A stretch of DNA of 64,000 bases from NCBI RefSeq assembly GCF_017310545.1, contig NZ_CP066203.1:1674001-1738000 (forward strand). The letters run 5' to 3'. Below the pieces are notes generated by a model that made no database searches, was not told the origin of the DNA, and saw nothing but the letters and a program-made list of their open reading frames with translations. Below are positions 17,258 to 26,745 of this stretch, in pieces. Both the position numbers and the translations under genes were made by a program. The first letter of the stretch is position 1, and each line of letters opens with the position of its first letter. The DNA comes from Methylacidimicrobium sp. B4 (GTDB lineage Bacteria > Verrucomicrobiota > Verrucomicrobiia > Methylacidiphilales > Methylacidiphilaceae).

Positions 17258-19807
17258 TCAGAATTTGTAGGCCACTGTGCCTTGCACCCAGAAGGGCATG
17301 CCGGGGACGATGTCTTCGTAGTTGAAGGTGCGGGTCCCATTGGCTCCCATGCCAAAGCTCAGCCAGTAGGGCTCATTGGTGAAGTTATAGAAAGAGAGGC
17401 GGGCCTCCCACCGGGGGGCAGCATAGAAGAGGGCGGCGTTGAGGATGAACTGGGTCGGGATCTTCGTGCCGTAATCGTAACCGAGGTACTGCTCGCTCAT
17501 CACGAGTCCGCCGACGGTGACACCCAGCCCGGTGTCGGTGCGGTAGGTGACCATACCGCTCATGACCTGGTCGGGAAAGCCCAGGAAGTTGTAGATACCG
17601 GCGGGGTAAAGGCCGCTATTGTTGAGCGGGAGGTTCTGCTGGAGGGCGAGGGCCGTCGAGTAGGTCTGGTACATTGGTGGGCCATGGCCGACAGAGGTCC
17701 AGTCTTCTGTGCCGTGCATGTAGGCGTAGCCCAGCTTTGCCCAGAAGTGGCGGTCCGGTTGGTAGGTCATGCTCGCTTCAAATCCCGTGACCGTGGAAGG
17801 CGTGGCTGGGCCCGTGCGGTTGTTCAGGTAGGTATATTGGGAGAAGGCGTCGATGGAGGCGAAGAGGGTGTTCTTGAGCAGGTTGAACTTGAAGCCTCCT
17901 TCATAGAGCTCATTCAGAAGACGGAATTGGGAGCCAGTGAAGAAGGGCGAAAATCCTCCCATGTCGGCAGCATTCACGACGTAGCCCCAGTTGTAGTCGA
18001 AGTAGGCGCTCATCCAGGGGAAGATCCGGTAGACGGGCCCGACCGTAACAAGAGGGGCCAGCTGTGTCGTGTTGAGCTGGGTGAAGAGCACCGCAGGGGT
18101 GCCCGGAGGCGTCTCAGCGGAAACAAAGTAGCCGGTAGCGCGGGCCCCCACTTGAAGAGAGAGTCTGTCAGAAATTTCGAGGCTGTGCTGATAGAAGGGA
18201 GAGACGGCCGCGTAGTGGCAGTCGGTGCTTCCGGCCGCAAGATTCGCCGGTTCGAAGTAGTAGCCGCTTGGTGCACCCGGAATGGGCCATTCGCCTCCGA
18301 AGGGAGCCTTTGGGTTGCCGATGCGGGCCTGAAAGGCCTTAGAAAGGGTAGCGTTCCAGAGGAGCGGGTTCTGGCCGACGAGGCTATAGCTGTTGAGGAC
18401 GATGAAGGAGTCGGAGTTGTAGTCGAGGTTCTTCTGGTAGTGGAGCTCGACCCCCGCATCGACGAGATTGTGGAGGCGCAGCTCTCCCAGGAGGGCTTTG
18501 CCTTCTTTTGGCTCTTCTTGAGCTTCGGCGTGCGGGATGTCAAAGGTGAGCCGGCACTCGGTTCGGTTGTCGATCTCGTAATCTCCGCGGCAAGATTCGC
18601 TATAGAAGATCGGGTGAAGAATCCACTGGTCGTCGTGATACCAGAAGAAGGTGTTGTTGATGATCTGGAGGTCCTCGTTGACCTGGATCTTTTGAATCAC
18701 CTGCATGAGCCCCGTGGTGCCGTATCCGCCGTCGGTCGGGTTAAGGAGCACATCGCGGCGGCTGATGCCAACGGGCGCACCAAGATAGGTGGCCGCTCCG
18801 GGATTATTGACCAAGCCCGTCGTGGCTTGAGAGGGTGGAAGCGCTCCGGGGAGGTAGAGGCCGCTATCGATCAGGGACTGGGTCGGCCGGTTGATCATCC
18901 CCCACATGGGCGTGTAGTCATAGGTGCCAAGATCTCCGTAGAAGTCGACCGTGTACGACTCGTCGGGATGATAGCCCAGGGCGAGATAAAAGTTCTGCTG
19001 ATCGTTGCGCTGGTACTGATAGTAGCTTCCGTTTTCCTGGCCCATGTAACTGAAGCGGTAGCCCAGCTTCTTGTCCTTGTCGATCGGCCCGCCAATATCC
19101 GCCCCCCACATGTATTCCTGGTACATTCCCATCGTATCCCAGAGATACCCTCGAAACTGATCGAAGTAGGGCTGCTTGGTCGTATAGTTCACGTATCCGC
19201 CGGAGACCTGAGTCGCGCCGAAGACGGCGTTGGATGGGCCTTCGACGAGATCCATCGACTCCACCATGTTGTAATTCCACGGGATATTCTGCTCGCTGTT
19301 GTTGTTGAGCGTCTCCTCGATCCCGTTGATCAAGGTGAGCCCGTTGCGGCCGCGGATCGTGGGTGAGCTCGCGATTCCATAGTTGATCTGGGTAAGTGCG
19401 GCGGGGGCGAGCATGGCGGTGGAGAGCGGATCCAGATAGCCGAACTGACCGATCCCTGCGGACTGCGCAAGCCCTCGAGAGATCGGAACCACGTTACGGG
19501 GCGTGTCCATGACGTCGATCGGAATTCCATAGACCGACGAGTTGGGCTGCGCACTCGGAACGATGCTCTCCTCCGTGCCTACTCCCGTCACCGTCACCGC
19601 GGGCAGGGTGACGGGTTGGGAGCCGGAAGGAGGCGTTCCTGGTGAAAGAGCGGCGGGCTTGGCCTTCTGAGAGGCGGAAGGGAGCGGGTCGTCCTCCGTC
19701 GAGAGGCTCGGATCGGTTGCCGAGAAGGCGACTTGGCCCAAGAGGAGCCAAGAGAGAATTGCGATACAAAGGGAGAGAGAAGGCCAGGCAGAGCAAGGGT
19801 CTTTCAT
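17258..19807 (-). CDS. TonB-dependent outer-membrane receptor
   Basis: Ligand-gated outer-membrane channel powered by TonB/ExbBD. The 849 residues begin with a signal peptide (LSLCIAILSWLLLGQVAFSA), a linker and a TonB-box-like LPAVTVTGVGTEE near residue 70. The plug domain is about 85-240 (DTPRNVVPISRG, SSPTIRGRNGLTLINGIEE, VEGPSNAVFGATQVSGGYVNYTT). A 22-strand barrel follows and ends in Phe (VQGTVAYKF). The plug resembles siderophore-type receptors (FhuA/FepA-like), but no siderophore or metal genes adjoin, so the ligand is unknown. The upstream leader carries a 13-base palindrome. TonB is encoded at 53585. Confidence 0.93.
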   Translation of the reverse strand: MKDPCSAWPSLSLCIAILSWLLLGQVAFSATDPSLSTEDDPLPSASQKAKPAALSPGTPPSGSQPVTLPAVTVTGVGTEESIVPSAQPNSSVYGIPIDVMDTPRNVVPISRGLAQSAGIGQFGYLDPLSTAMLAPAALTQINYGIASSPTIRGRNGLTLINGIEETLNNNSEQNIPWNYNMVESMDLVEGPSNAVFGATQVSGGYVNYTTKQPYFDQFRGYLWDTMGMYQEYMWGADIGGPIDKDKKLGYRFSYMGQENGSYYQYQRNDQQNFYLALGYHPDESYTVDFYGDLGTYDYTPMWGMINRPTQSLIDSGLYLPGALPPSQATTGLVNNPGAATYLGAPVGISRRDVLLNPTDGGYGTTGLMQVIQKIQVNEDLQIINNTFFWYHDDQWILHPIFYSESCRGDYEIDNRTECRLTFDIPHAEAQEEPKEGKALLGELRLHNLVDAGVELHYQKNLDYNSDSFIVLNSYSLVGQNPLLWNATLSKAFQARIGNPKAPFGGEWPIPGAPSGYYFEPANLAAGSTDCHYAAVSPFYQHSLEISDRLSLQVGARATGYFVSAETPPGTPAVLFTQLNTTQLAPLVTVGPVYRIFPWMSAYFDYNWGYVVNAADMGGFSPFFTGSQFRLLNELYEGGFKFNLLKNTLFASIDAFSQYTYLNNRTGPATPSTVTGFEASMTYQPDRHFWAKLGYAYMHGTEDWTSVGHGPPMYQTYSTALALQQNLPLNNSGLYPAGIYNFLGFPDQVMSGMVTYRTDTGLGVTVGGLVMSEQYLGYDYGTKIPTQFILNAALFYAAPRWEARLSFYNFTNEPYWLSFGMGANGTRTFNYEDIVPGMPFWVQGTVAYKF

Positions 19808-19825
19808 AGCTTTCGTTAGTAATGT

Positions 19826-19838
19826 TTACGTTACGTAA
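19826..19838 (-). promoter_or_regulatory. Perfect 13-base palindrome before the TonB-dependent receptor
   Basis: TTACGT, a central T, then ACGTAA form a perfect inverted repeat 19-31 bases upstream of the receptor start codon, in an AT-rich patch unlike the surrounding GC-rich DNA. It could be an operator for a metal-responsive repressor. It does not match the canonical Fur box. Confidence 0.4.
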
Positions 19839-19880
19839 GGAAGCAAAAAGCATTCCACACTTTCCATTCAATCCGGAATT

Positions 19881-20321
19881 TCAGGCCGAATTCGTTTCGC
19901 CCGCTCGGAGCGCGTCTTCGAGGGCGTGCCAGGAGAGCATCGCGCAGCTCACCCGCTGCGGGAAGCGCCGGACCCCCGCGAGGGCGGCGAGGTCTCCCGA
20001 AAGCTGGTCTTGGGGCTCGGAAGCGCCGGTGAGCAGCCGCCGGACGCTGGCAACAAGCTGCAGGGCCTCCTCGATGCGCTTCCCGCGAACGGCCAGGGTC
20101 AGGAGGGAAGCCGAAGCGGTGGAGATGGCGCAGCCCGACCCGCTGAAGCGGATCTCCTCGATCCTTTTCTCGGGGGAGATCCGGAGAGAGAGTCGGACCG
20201 CATCTCCGCAGCTCACGTTCTTGGCCGCAGCCGATCGGTCGCATCCTTGGAGATCGCCGAAGTTGCGCGGATGCCGAGCGTGATCGAGGATCGCCTCCCG
20301 GTAGAGTTCGTCGAGCTCCAT
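19881..20321 (-). CDS. sufU: Iron-sulfur cluster assembly protein SufU (IscU-like fold)
   Basis: SufU takes sulfur from SufS for Fe-S cluster building. The 146-residue product has LDELYREAILDHARHPRNFG at its start and the three conserved cysteines in VSCGDAV, GSGCAIS and RVSCAML, the zinc/sulfur-acceptor set of the family. ATG 20321 begins where conservation begins and has AAGGAGG upstream, though at a long spacing of 13 bases; an ATG at 20345 adds 8 residues. It follows sufS closely on the same strand, so they form a sufSU pair. No sufBCD genes are nearby. Confidence 0.92.
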   Translation of the reverse strand: MELDELYREAILDHARHPRNFGDLQGCDRSAAAKNVSCGDAVRLSLRISPEKRIEEIRFSGSGCAISTASASLLTLAVRGKRIEEALQLVASVRRLLTGASEPQDQLSGDLAALAGVRRFPQRVSCAMLSWHALEDALRAGETNSA

Positions 20322-20351
20322 CGCTGCCGTGCGTCCTCCTTGCATTCCCCG

Positions 20352-21575
20352 CTATCCCGCGAAATAGCGGCGCGTCTTTTCGACGGCCTCGACCAGCCGG
20401 TCGACCTCCTCTCGAAGATTGTAGAGGTAGAAGCTCGCGCGGGCCGTGGCGGCGAGCCCGAGCTTGCGGAGCAGCGGCTGGTTGCAGTGGTCTCCGGCGC
20501 GCAGTGCCAAGCCTTCCTGATCGAGGAAGGCCACTAGATCGTGCGCATGCACTCCTTCGAGCACGAAGCTGACGATTCCGGCCCGATGGTCGCGGGGCCC
20601 AAGAATCCGGATGCCGGGAATCGAGGCGAGGCCGGAGGCCGCGTAGGCGGCCAGGGAGGATGTATGCTTCTCCACCATGTCGAGCCCGACGGACTGGAGG
20701 TAGTCGATCGCGGCCCGGAGGCCGATGGCGCCGCCGATATTGGGCGTGCCTGCTTCGAAACGGTGCGGGGGAGCCTTCCAGCTGCTCTGGTCGAGCCGGA
20801 CCTCGGCGATCATCTCCCCACCGGTTTGATAGGGAGGAAGGGCGGACAAGAGCTCCTGCCGGCCGTAGAGAATGCCGATTCCGGTCGGAGCGCACATCTT
20901 ATGGCCAGAAAAGGCGAGAAAGTCGCAGCCGATCTCCCGCACGCTCAGACGCTGGTGGCCCGCGCTCTGCGCGGCATCGACAAGTGTCAAGAGGCCGAGC
21001 GACCGCGCCCGGGCGCAGATCTCCGCGGCCGGATTGACCTTGCCCAGGGAGTTGGAGACATGGGTGAAGGCGAGCAGCCGAACCCGGTGTCTTTTGGCCA
21101 TTTCCTCGATCCGGTTCCAGTCGACGGTTCCCTGCTCGTCCTCGACGGGGAGGAAAGAGAGGCGAATCCCCAAGGAGCCGAGCATCTGCCAAGGGATGAG
21201 GTTGGCGTGGTGCTCCATTTCCGTGAGGAGCACTCCGTCCCCGCGCTGGAGCAGGGAGCGGCCGGCCGTGGAAGCGAGGAGGTTGATCGCCTCGGTCGTT
21301 CCCCGGGTGAAGACGATCTCTTCGGGCGAGGCCGCCCCGATAAAATCCGCAACGCGTCGCCGGGAGGATTCGAACGCTTCGGTTGCCCGGATGCTCAGAT
21401 CGTAGAGACCCCGGTGGACGTTGGCGTAATCCTTCTCGTAGAAGCTGCGGACGGTGTCGAGAACGGCTTTGGGCTTCTGCGTTGTCGCGGCGTTGTCGAG
21501 ATAGGCGAGCGGATGGCCATGCGCGGCCTGGGAAAGAGCGGGGAAATCGGTGCGAAGCTCTTCCGGCGGGCGCAT
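20352..21575 (-). CDS. sufS: Cysteine desulfurase SufS
   Basis: A pyridoxal-phosphate enzyme that converts cysteine to alanine and gives a persulfide to Suf[17 protein letters not shown] marks the N-terminal part. Cofactor-site motifs include [23 protein letters not shown] and the Schiff-base lysine in [11 protein letters not shown]. The active-site cysteine lies near the C terminus in [14 protein letters not shown] 21575 is chosen by family length (407 residues); no good ribosome-binding site is seen, and a TTG at 21635 would add 20 residues. It diverges from the carbonic anhydrase gene. Confidence 0.94.
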   Translation of the reverse strand: MRPPEELRTDFPALSQAAHGHPLAYLDNAATTQKPKAVLDTVRSFYEKDYANVHRGLYDLSIRATEAFESSRRRVADFIGAASPEEIVFTRGTTEAINLLASTAGRSLLQRGDGVLLTEMEHHANLIPWQMLGSLGIRLSFLPVEDEQGTVDWNRIEEMAKRHRVRLLAFTHVSNSLGKVNPAAEICARARSLGLLTLVDAAQSAGHQRLSVREIGCDFLAFSGHKMCAPTGIGILYGRQELLSALPPYQTGGEMIAEVRLDQSSWKAPPHRFEAGTPNIGGAIGLRAAIDYLQSVGLDMVEKHTSSLAAYAASGLASIPGIRILGPRDHRAGIVSFVLEGVHAHDLVAFLDQEGLALRAGDHCNQPLLRKLGLAATARASFYLYNLREEVDRLVEAVEKTRRYFAG

Positions 21576-21808
21576 GCCGTGGGAAGATACGGCGAAGCGC
21601 TCTCCTGCACAAGGGGAAGGAGGGGCCTCCCTCAAGGCGCTTGGGCTTGGTGGAGCGGCAACAGATCTCCTTCCTTAGCTCCGCTGGCTCCCTGGGAGCA
21701 GGCAGAGGCCGCCCATCAGAGGCGGATCGAGGTTTGCGTCGAAGGTCCATGCATCGGATGCGATTGCGAGCATTGACATCGAGAAAGCGCCGGGGTAGCT
21801 ATTTGGAC

Positions 21809-22390
21809 ATGGCTTCAACATTAGAGACAATCCTGGATGCCAATCGGCGATATGCGGAAGGCTTTGGGGAAAAGTGCAACCTGGCGATGCCGCCAGCGCG
21901 GCGTTTTGCAATCCTCACCTGCATGGATGCGCGGCTCGACCCGGCCAAGTTTGCGGGCTTGGCGGAGGGGGATGCCCATGTGGTCCGCAATGCCGGGGGG
22001 AGGGCGAGTGACGATGCAATCCGCTCCCTTGTCATCTCGTATAAGCTGCTGGGAACCCGGGAATGGTTCGTCATCCACCATAGCGATTGCGGAATGGAGA
22101 CCTTTTCGGATGAGGTGATGCGCGGATTGCTCGCGAAGAGCCTCGATCACGCGGTGCTGGAAGCCGATGGATGGCATGACCGAGGATCGGGCCCAGGCAC
22201 TTCGGAAGGGCAGTATATCGACTGGCTGACGATTCGGAACCAGGAGGAGAGCGTCCTGGAGGATGTCCGGCGCCTCCGCGGGCATCCGCTGGTCCCCCCG
22301 TGGATTCCCATCTACGGCTTTATCTACGATGTGCGCTCCGGCGGCCTGCTCCCTGTCCCGGCGGCAACCAAGCTGGGAAGCGCCAAATAG
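21809..22390 (+). CDS. Beta-class carbonic anhydrase
   Basis: Zinc enzyme interconverting CO2 and bicarbonate. The zinc ligands and catalytic dyad are visible: [11 protein letters not shown] (Cys-x-Asp-x-Arg) near residue 38 and HHSDCGM (His-x2-Cys) near 88. The 193-residue length fits the small, actinobacterial-like type II beta enzymes. ATG 21809 fits; the ribosome-binding site is weak. For a cell that fixes CO2 or lives in acid the enzyme would help supply bicarbonate, but the neighbours do not show a dedicated pathway. It converges with acetate kinase, with only 1 base between. Confidence 0.92.
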   Translation: MASTLETILDANRRYAEGFGEKCNLAMPPARRFAILTCMDARLDPAKFAGLAEGDAHVVRNAGGRASDDAIRSLVISYKLLGTREWFVIHHSDCGMETFSDEVMRGLLAKSLDHAVLEADGWHDRGSGPGTSEGQYIDWLTIRNQEESVLEDVRRLRGHPLVPPWIPIYGFIYDVRSGGLLPVPAATKLGSAK

Positions 22391-22391
22391 C

Positions 22392-23660
22392 CTAGCCGAA
22401 GGGGTGGCCCTCTTCTCTTCGCGGCAGGGGGGTTAGGTCCGCAGAGAGCTTTTCGGGCTCAAGGGAGGCGCGCCCGGAACGGATGAGCGCCCGGGTCTGC
22501 CGGGCGATCATCCGTTCCTCGTCGGTGGGGACGACTCGGATCTCGACCGGGCTTGCCTCGGAGGAGATGACGGGCTCGTTCTTCTGGTTCCTCTCGGGAT
22601 CGAGCTGGAGGCCAAGGAAGCCGAGCGGGGAGCAGATCCGCTCGCGAATCTCGGGCGCATGCTCGCCAATCCCGCCCGAGAAGACCAGGAGGTCGAGTCC
22701 TCCCAGCGCGGCGGCCAGGGAGCCGAGGAACTTGCGAGCCTGATAACAGAAGATCTCGACCGCGGCGGCTGCTTTCTCGTCGCTCGCCTCGGCGCAGAGG
22801 AGGTCGCGCATCTCGCCCGAGCGCTCGGAGAGGGCGAGGAGCCCCGACTCCTCGGAAAGCAGCCGTGCAACCGTGGTGAGGCGAAGGCCCCGCTCGCGCA
22901 GCAGGTAGAGGACGATCCCCGGGTCGAGATCGCCGCAGCGGGTGCCCATCACGAGCCCCGAGGTCGGCGTGAAGCCCATCGTGGTGTCGACGCTCTTCCC
23001 TTCGCGAACGGCGGTCATGCTCGCCCCTCCGCCGAGATGGGCGAGCACGATGCGGCCCCGTGCCCGCTCCGTTGGGAGGATCGTCTGGAGGACGGAGAGG
23101 AGATATTCGCAGGAGATCCCGTGGAAGCCGTAACGCACCAGGCCCTCCCTCCGAAGAGAGAGGGGTAGGGCGTAGGTCCGCGCCCAAGGAGGCATCGACC
23201 GGTGGAAGGCCGTGTCGAAGCAGCCGACCTGGGGGAGGTCCGGTTGGAGCTTCCGAATGGAACGGACCGCCTCGAGCTCGTGCGGGAGATGCTCGGGGGC
23301 TAGCCCAGAGAGATCCTGAAGCTTCTGGAGGACGGGGGAGGTGAGCAGCCGGGGAGCGCCGAAAGTGGGGCCGCCATGGACGAGGCGGTGGCCGACGGCG
23401 TCGAGGCCGCTCGTCGGAGAGACCGATTCGAGCCAGGAAAAGAAGCGGGCAAGCCCGGCCCGGTGATCGGGGAGAGGCAGGCGTTCCTGCCAGACCGTGG
23501 TCCCTTGCGCATCGTGGGCTTCGCAAAGCCCCTCACCGGCTCCTAGGTGCTCGAGCTTCCCGGAGAGGAGCCGCCGCTCCAAGGAAGCCATCTGGAAAAG
23601 AGCGAACTTGAGGCTCGTCGACCCGCTGTTGATCGTGAGGATCTTGTCAGGGTCAGCCAT
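22392..23660 (-). CDS. ackA: Acetate kinase
   Basis: Interconverts acetyl phosphate plus ADP with acetate plus ATP. The 422 residues carry ILTINSGSTSLKFALF at the N terminus, the HRLVHGG motif, FDTAFHRSMP, VLAHLGGGASMTAV, the substrate loop MGFTPTSGLVMGTRCGDLDP, and FSGGIGEHAPEIRE. All catalytic motifs are intact. The usual partner phosphotransacetylase or phosphoketolase is not adjacent. It is the last gene of a minus-strand series that starts with the Lon-family protease at 29975. Confidence 0.96.
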   Translation of the reverse strand: MADPDKILTINSGSTSLKFALFQMASLERRLLSGKLEHLGAGEGLCEAHDAQGTTVWQERLPLPDHRAGLARFFSWLESVSPTSGLDAVGHRLVHGGPTFGAPRLLTSPVLQKLQDLSGLAPEHLPHELEAVRSIRKLQPDLPQVGCFDTAFHRSMPPWARTYALPLSLRREGLVRYGFHGISCEYLLSVLQTILPTERARGRIVLAHLGGGASMTAVREGKSVDTTMGFTPTSGLVMGTRCGDLDPGIVLYLLRERGLRLTTVARLLSEESGLLALSERSGEMRDLLCAEASDEKAAAAVEIFCYQARKFLGSLAAALGGLDLLVFSGGIGEHAPEIRERICSPLGFLGLQLDPERNQKNEPVISSEASPVEIRVVPTDEERMIARQTRALIRSGRASLEPEKLSADLTPLPRREEGHPFG

Positions 23661-23694
23661 CGCACTTCCTTCGAGACCTTCCGCGCCTGCGGGG

Positions 23695-24810
23695 TTAGAG
23701 GCCCGGGAAAACGGTCCGGGCTCTCCGTTTGCGCTGATCGAGGGCCCCGTGGATCAGCAGAAACTCTCCAATGTTCTCCAAGGAGAGGAGGCCTGCGAGC
23801 TCCCCGTTGTGCATGACGACCGCCGAGCGCTGCCCCAGCTGCTGGAGGCGGGCGATCGCCACATCCGCCATCTCCGAGGCGTCCACCGTGAGGAAGTCGC
23901 GATTCATCACCCCTTCTACGGGACTCTCTTCGCCGAAGCGGGAGAGCCCTTCCACGAGATTGTTTCGGGTGAGGATGCCGACGACGGTCCGGTCGGAGAC
24001 CACAGGGAAGTCGAGGTGGTAGCCAGCCAGGAGGTGATGGACCGCGATCCGGAGGGGGTCATCGGGGCCGAGCGTGTGAAACTCGGTCATCATCAGGTGG
24101 CTGACGGGGATCGCACCGAGGACCGATCGTACCTGGACGAGGCTCGCTTCCTGGGCGGCTCCCATCCAGACGAAGAGGGCGATGAAGAGCAGGAAAGGAT
24201 TATGGCCGAAGAAGCCATAGATGCCAAAAAAGAGCGCCATTCCCTGCCCGACCGCTGCGGCGATCTGGGTGGCTCGGACGGCGTCCATCCGGGAAGCGAG
24301 CAGGGCCCGCAGCACGCGGCCTCCGTCCATCGGGAAGGCGGGCAGAAGGTTGAATCCGGCCAGCACTACGTTGATCCAGAAGAGGTTGAGTAAAAGGTTC
24401 CCGCTGACCCAGTGGAGGTCGGTCCACGATTCGACATGTCCACCGACGAGCAGGATCGCATAGAGGAGGAGGGCAAGGACGACGTTCACCGCGGGCCCGG
24501 CCAGAGCCACCAGCAGCTCCTGCCGGGGATCGTCGGGCATTCGCTCGAGCCGGGCGACCCCTCCGATCGGATAGAGCGTGATGTTGCGCGTCTGGATGCC
24601 GAACCGCTGGGCGGTCAAGGCATGGCCGAGCTCATGGAGCACGATGATGGCGAAGAGCGGAATCAGGAAAAGGACCGAGGAGATGGCGTCGGAAAGGCTC
24701 CCCCTGGGCGCATAGGCGCCGACCGCTACCCAGGCCACAAGAAGGAGGAAGGTGACGTGGACATAGATGCTGATTCCCCGGACGACACCGATTTTCCATG
24801 CCCATCGCAT
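23695..24810 (-). CDS. Site-2-type (M50) zinc metalloprotease with CBS domains
   Basis: Integral membrane protease that probably cleaves membrane-embedded substrates. HELGH at 59-63 gives the zinc ligands and catalytic Glu60, and NLLPAFPMDGGR supplies the third ligand Asp162. About six hydrophobic segments cover residues 10-220. The C-terminal part (about 235-355) is a pair of CBS domains (VSHLMMTEFHTLGPDDPLR, VEGVMNRDFLTVDASE) that commonly bind adenosine nucleotides and may tune activity. Start is 4 bases after the rtcB stop, so it is probably in the same transcript. Confidence 0.93.
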   Translation of the reverse strand: MRWAWKIGVVRGISIYVHVTFLLLVAWVAVGAYAPRGSLSDAISSVLFLIPLFAIIVLHELGHALTAQRFGIQTRNITLYPIGGVARLERMPDDPRQELLVALAGPAVNVVLALLLYAILLVGGHVESWTDLHWVSGNLLLNLFWINVVLAGFNLLPAFPMDGGRVLRALLASRMDAVRATQIAAAVGQGMALFFGIYGFFGHNPFLLFIALFVWMGAAQEASLVQVRSVLGAIPVSHLMMTEFHTLGPDDPLRIAVHHLLAGYHLDFPVVSDRTVVGILTRNNLVEGLSRFGEESPVEGVMNRDFLTVDASEMADVAIARLQQLGQRSAVVMHNGELAGLLSLENIGEFLLIHGALDQRKRRARTVFPGL

Positions 24811-24814
24811 AACG

Positions 24815-26245
24815 CTAGCCCTTCACGCAGATCAGCGGCTCGACTCGAGCCACCCGATGGGCCAGCCCAGCCGCCTCGGCCGCCTCGACGACCGCTGAGA
24901 CATCCTTATACGCTCCGGGGGCCTCTTCGGCTACTCCGCGGTGAGAGCGGGCGCGGATGAGGATGCCTCGGCGCTCCAGATCTCCCAGGAGCTCCTTCCC
25001 TTCCCAAGTCCGGGCCGCCTGGTTGCGGCTCATCCGGCGGCCCGCCCCGTGGACCGCCGAGGAGAAGGCTCTTGCCTCACTCTCCTGAGCCCCGGCGAGG
25101 ATGTAGGAGCAGGTCCCCATGCTCCCTCCGATCAGAATGGGTTGTCCCCAAGGAGCGAAATCGACGGGAAGATCGGGGTGGCCCGGGCCTAGCGCCCGCG
25201 TCGCTCCCTTCCGATGGACAAAGAGCCGAAGGGGTCTTCCCTCGACAGAATGGATCTCCTCCTTGCAGGTATTGTGGGAGACGTCGTAGAGGAGGGCGAG
25301 GTGGCGATCGGGGAAGAATCGCCCAAAGACCTTCCGGATCAGATCGGTGAGAATCTGCCGGTTGGCCAGGGCGCAGTTGATGCCGGCGCGCATCGCTCGA
25401 AGATAGCGCTGGCCCAGCTCGGAAGAAAGGGGGGCGGAAGCGAGCTCCCGCTCCGGCAGCAGAAGCCCGAAAGCTTCCGCGGCGGCCGCCATCTCGCGCA
25501 GGAAGTCGGTGCCAATCTGGTGTCCCAGCCCTCGGGAGCCGCAGTGGAGGGAGATCACAAGATCGCCCGAGGCGAGGCCGTAGGCTCGGGCAATTTCCTC
25601 CTGATAGAGCTCGGTGACTTCCTGGAGTTCGGCGTAATGGTTTCCCGAGCCGAGCGTTCCCATCTCCTCCCGCCCGCGCCTCTTCGCTCCCCGAGAGACC
25701 GCGGCGGGATCGGCCCCATTCATGCAGCCCCGCTCTTCGATTCGATCGAGATCCTCAGGCTCGCCGAAGCCCGATTCGACCGCCCACTGCGCCCCGCCCC
25801 GGAGCATCGCGTCCATTTGGGAATCGTCCAGATGGATCTTCCCCCGGGCCCCGACTCCCGCCGGGATCTCCCGGGCCAGCGCCGCGGCGAGCTCCTCTTC
25901 CCGGCCGGCGATCGATCCTCTTGGCAAGCCCGTCAAGAGGGTTCGGACCCCGCAGGAGATGTCAAAGCCGACTCCTCCCGCCGAGATGACCCCTCCTTGC
26001 TCCGGGTCGAACGCAGCCACCCCGCCAATCGGGAACCCGTAACCCCAATGCGCGTCGGGCAGCGCATAGGCTGCCCGGACGATCCCCGGAAGCGAGGCGA
26101 CGTTCGCAGCCTGCTCGGCAACCTTGTCGTCCATCTGCTCGAGCAGCGACCGGCTACCGTAGAAGATTGCGGGAACCCGCATCGTCCCCTGCGGAGGAAG
26201 CTCCCAGGCGGTCTCGGAGAGTTTCTGGAGGGGAGCAAGGTCCAT
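24815..26245 (-). CDS. rtcB: RNA-splicing ligase RtcB
   Basis: GTP-dependent ligase that joins RNA 3'-phosphate (or 2',3'-cyclic phosphate) and 5'-OH ends. The 476 residues show the family motifs: PDAHWGYGFPIGGVAAF, the manganese-binding Cys in FDISCGVR, GTLGSGNHYAELQEV, LHCGSRGLGHQIG, DVSHNTCKEE and the guanylylated histidine in FVHRKGATRA. ATG 26245 begins the family-like sequence (MDLAPLQKL); the longer frame to 26401 would run into archease. It follows the archease gene by 26 bases, the classic RtcB/activator pairing. Confidence 0.96.
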   Translation of the reverse strand: MDLAPLQKLSETAWELPPQGTMRVPAIFYGSRSLLEQMDDKVAEQAANVASLPGIVRAAYALPDAHWGYGFPIGGVAAFDPEQGGVISAGGVGFDISCGVRTLLTGLPRGSIAGREEELAAALAREIPAGVGARGKIHLDDSQMDAMLRGGAQWAVESGFGEPEDLDRIEERGCMNGADPAAVSRGAKRRGREEMGTLGSGNHYAELQEVTELYQEEIARAYGLASGDLVISLHCGSRGLGHQIGTDFLREMAAAAEAFGLLLPERELASAPLSSELGQRYLRAMRAGINCALANRQILTDLIRKVFGRFFPDRHLALLYDVSHNTCKEEIHSVEGRPLRLFVHRKGATRALGPGHPDLPVDFAPWGQPILIGGSMGTCSYILAGAQESEARAFSSAVHGAGRRMSRNQAARTWEGKELLGDLERRGILIRARSHRGVAEEAPGAYKDVSAVVEAAEAAGLAHRVARVEPLICVKG

Positions 26246-26271
26246 GAGAAAGCGGAGGCGATTCCCCTGCT

Positions 26272-26721
26272 CTAGACATCGACGATGCACTGCGCGACCC
26301 ATTCGCCGACTGGGTTGCGGAAGAGCCGCAGCTCGGTGTAGGTGGCTCCCTTCACCTCGACGGCCGGTTCGTGGCGTTCGGGGTCGATGGGCTCTCCCCA
26401 TGCCTCGGCTTCGAGGCGATCCTCGTACAGCGCAACCAAAAATCGGGAAAAGAGCATCCGGCGGGTAGCCATCTCAAAAATTATGGCGTTGAGCCATTCG
26501 AAGAGCAGGGACTCCCCGCTCGGAGCGGTGCAGGCGATCGACACCGGCTCCCGCGGCACGACTAGCCGCGGATCGGTGATGACCGCCGTCAAGGCGAGTG
26601 CAGCTTGCACGAAGGCTTCTTCCCGGGAAGGACCGATGCCGCGAATCCCGACGTCGGCAACGTGGGGGAAGTGCTCCCAGCGCGCACGGGCAGTAGCGAG
26701 CGAAGATTGTGCGATCGCCAC
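26272..26721 (-). CDS. Archease
   Basis: Activator protein that speeds RtcB guanylylation and allows turnover. The 149 residues show the family patterns [11 protein letters not shown] near the N terminus, an acidic C-terminal half and the ending VAQCIVDV. The conserved aspartate in ADVGI-type metal sites is present. It stands directly before rtcB on the same strand, which supports the assignment strongly. Confidence 0.93.
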   Translation of the reverse strand: MAIAQSSLATARARWEHFPHVADVGIRGIGPSREEAFVQAALALTAVITDPRLVVPREPVSIACTAPSGESLLFEWLNAIIFEMATRRMLFSRFLVALYEDRLEAEAWGEPIDPERHEPAVEVKGATYTELRLFRNPVGEWVAQCIVDV

Positions 26722-26745
26722 GGCGACGAGTCTCCCGCTTTCCTC

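Noticed and set aside
16738-17325. Plus-strand open frame in the gap between the Met-rich barrel and receptor genes
   Set aside because: No ribosome-binding site, no family pattern, unusual amino-acid composition, and it runs into the receptor gene.
17282-19366. Plus-strand open frame of 694 codons opposite the TonB-dependent receptor
   Set aside because: The receptor on the minus strand has a signal peptide, plug and barrel motifs; the opposite frame has none and is a GC-bias shadow.
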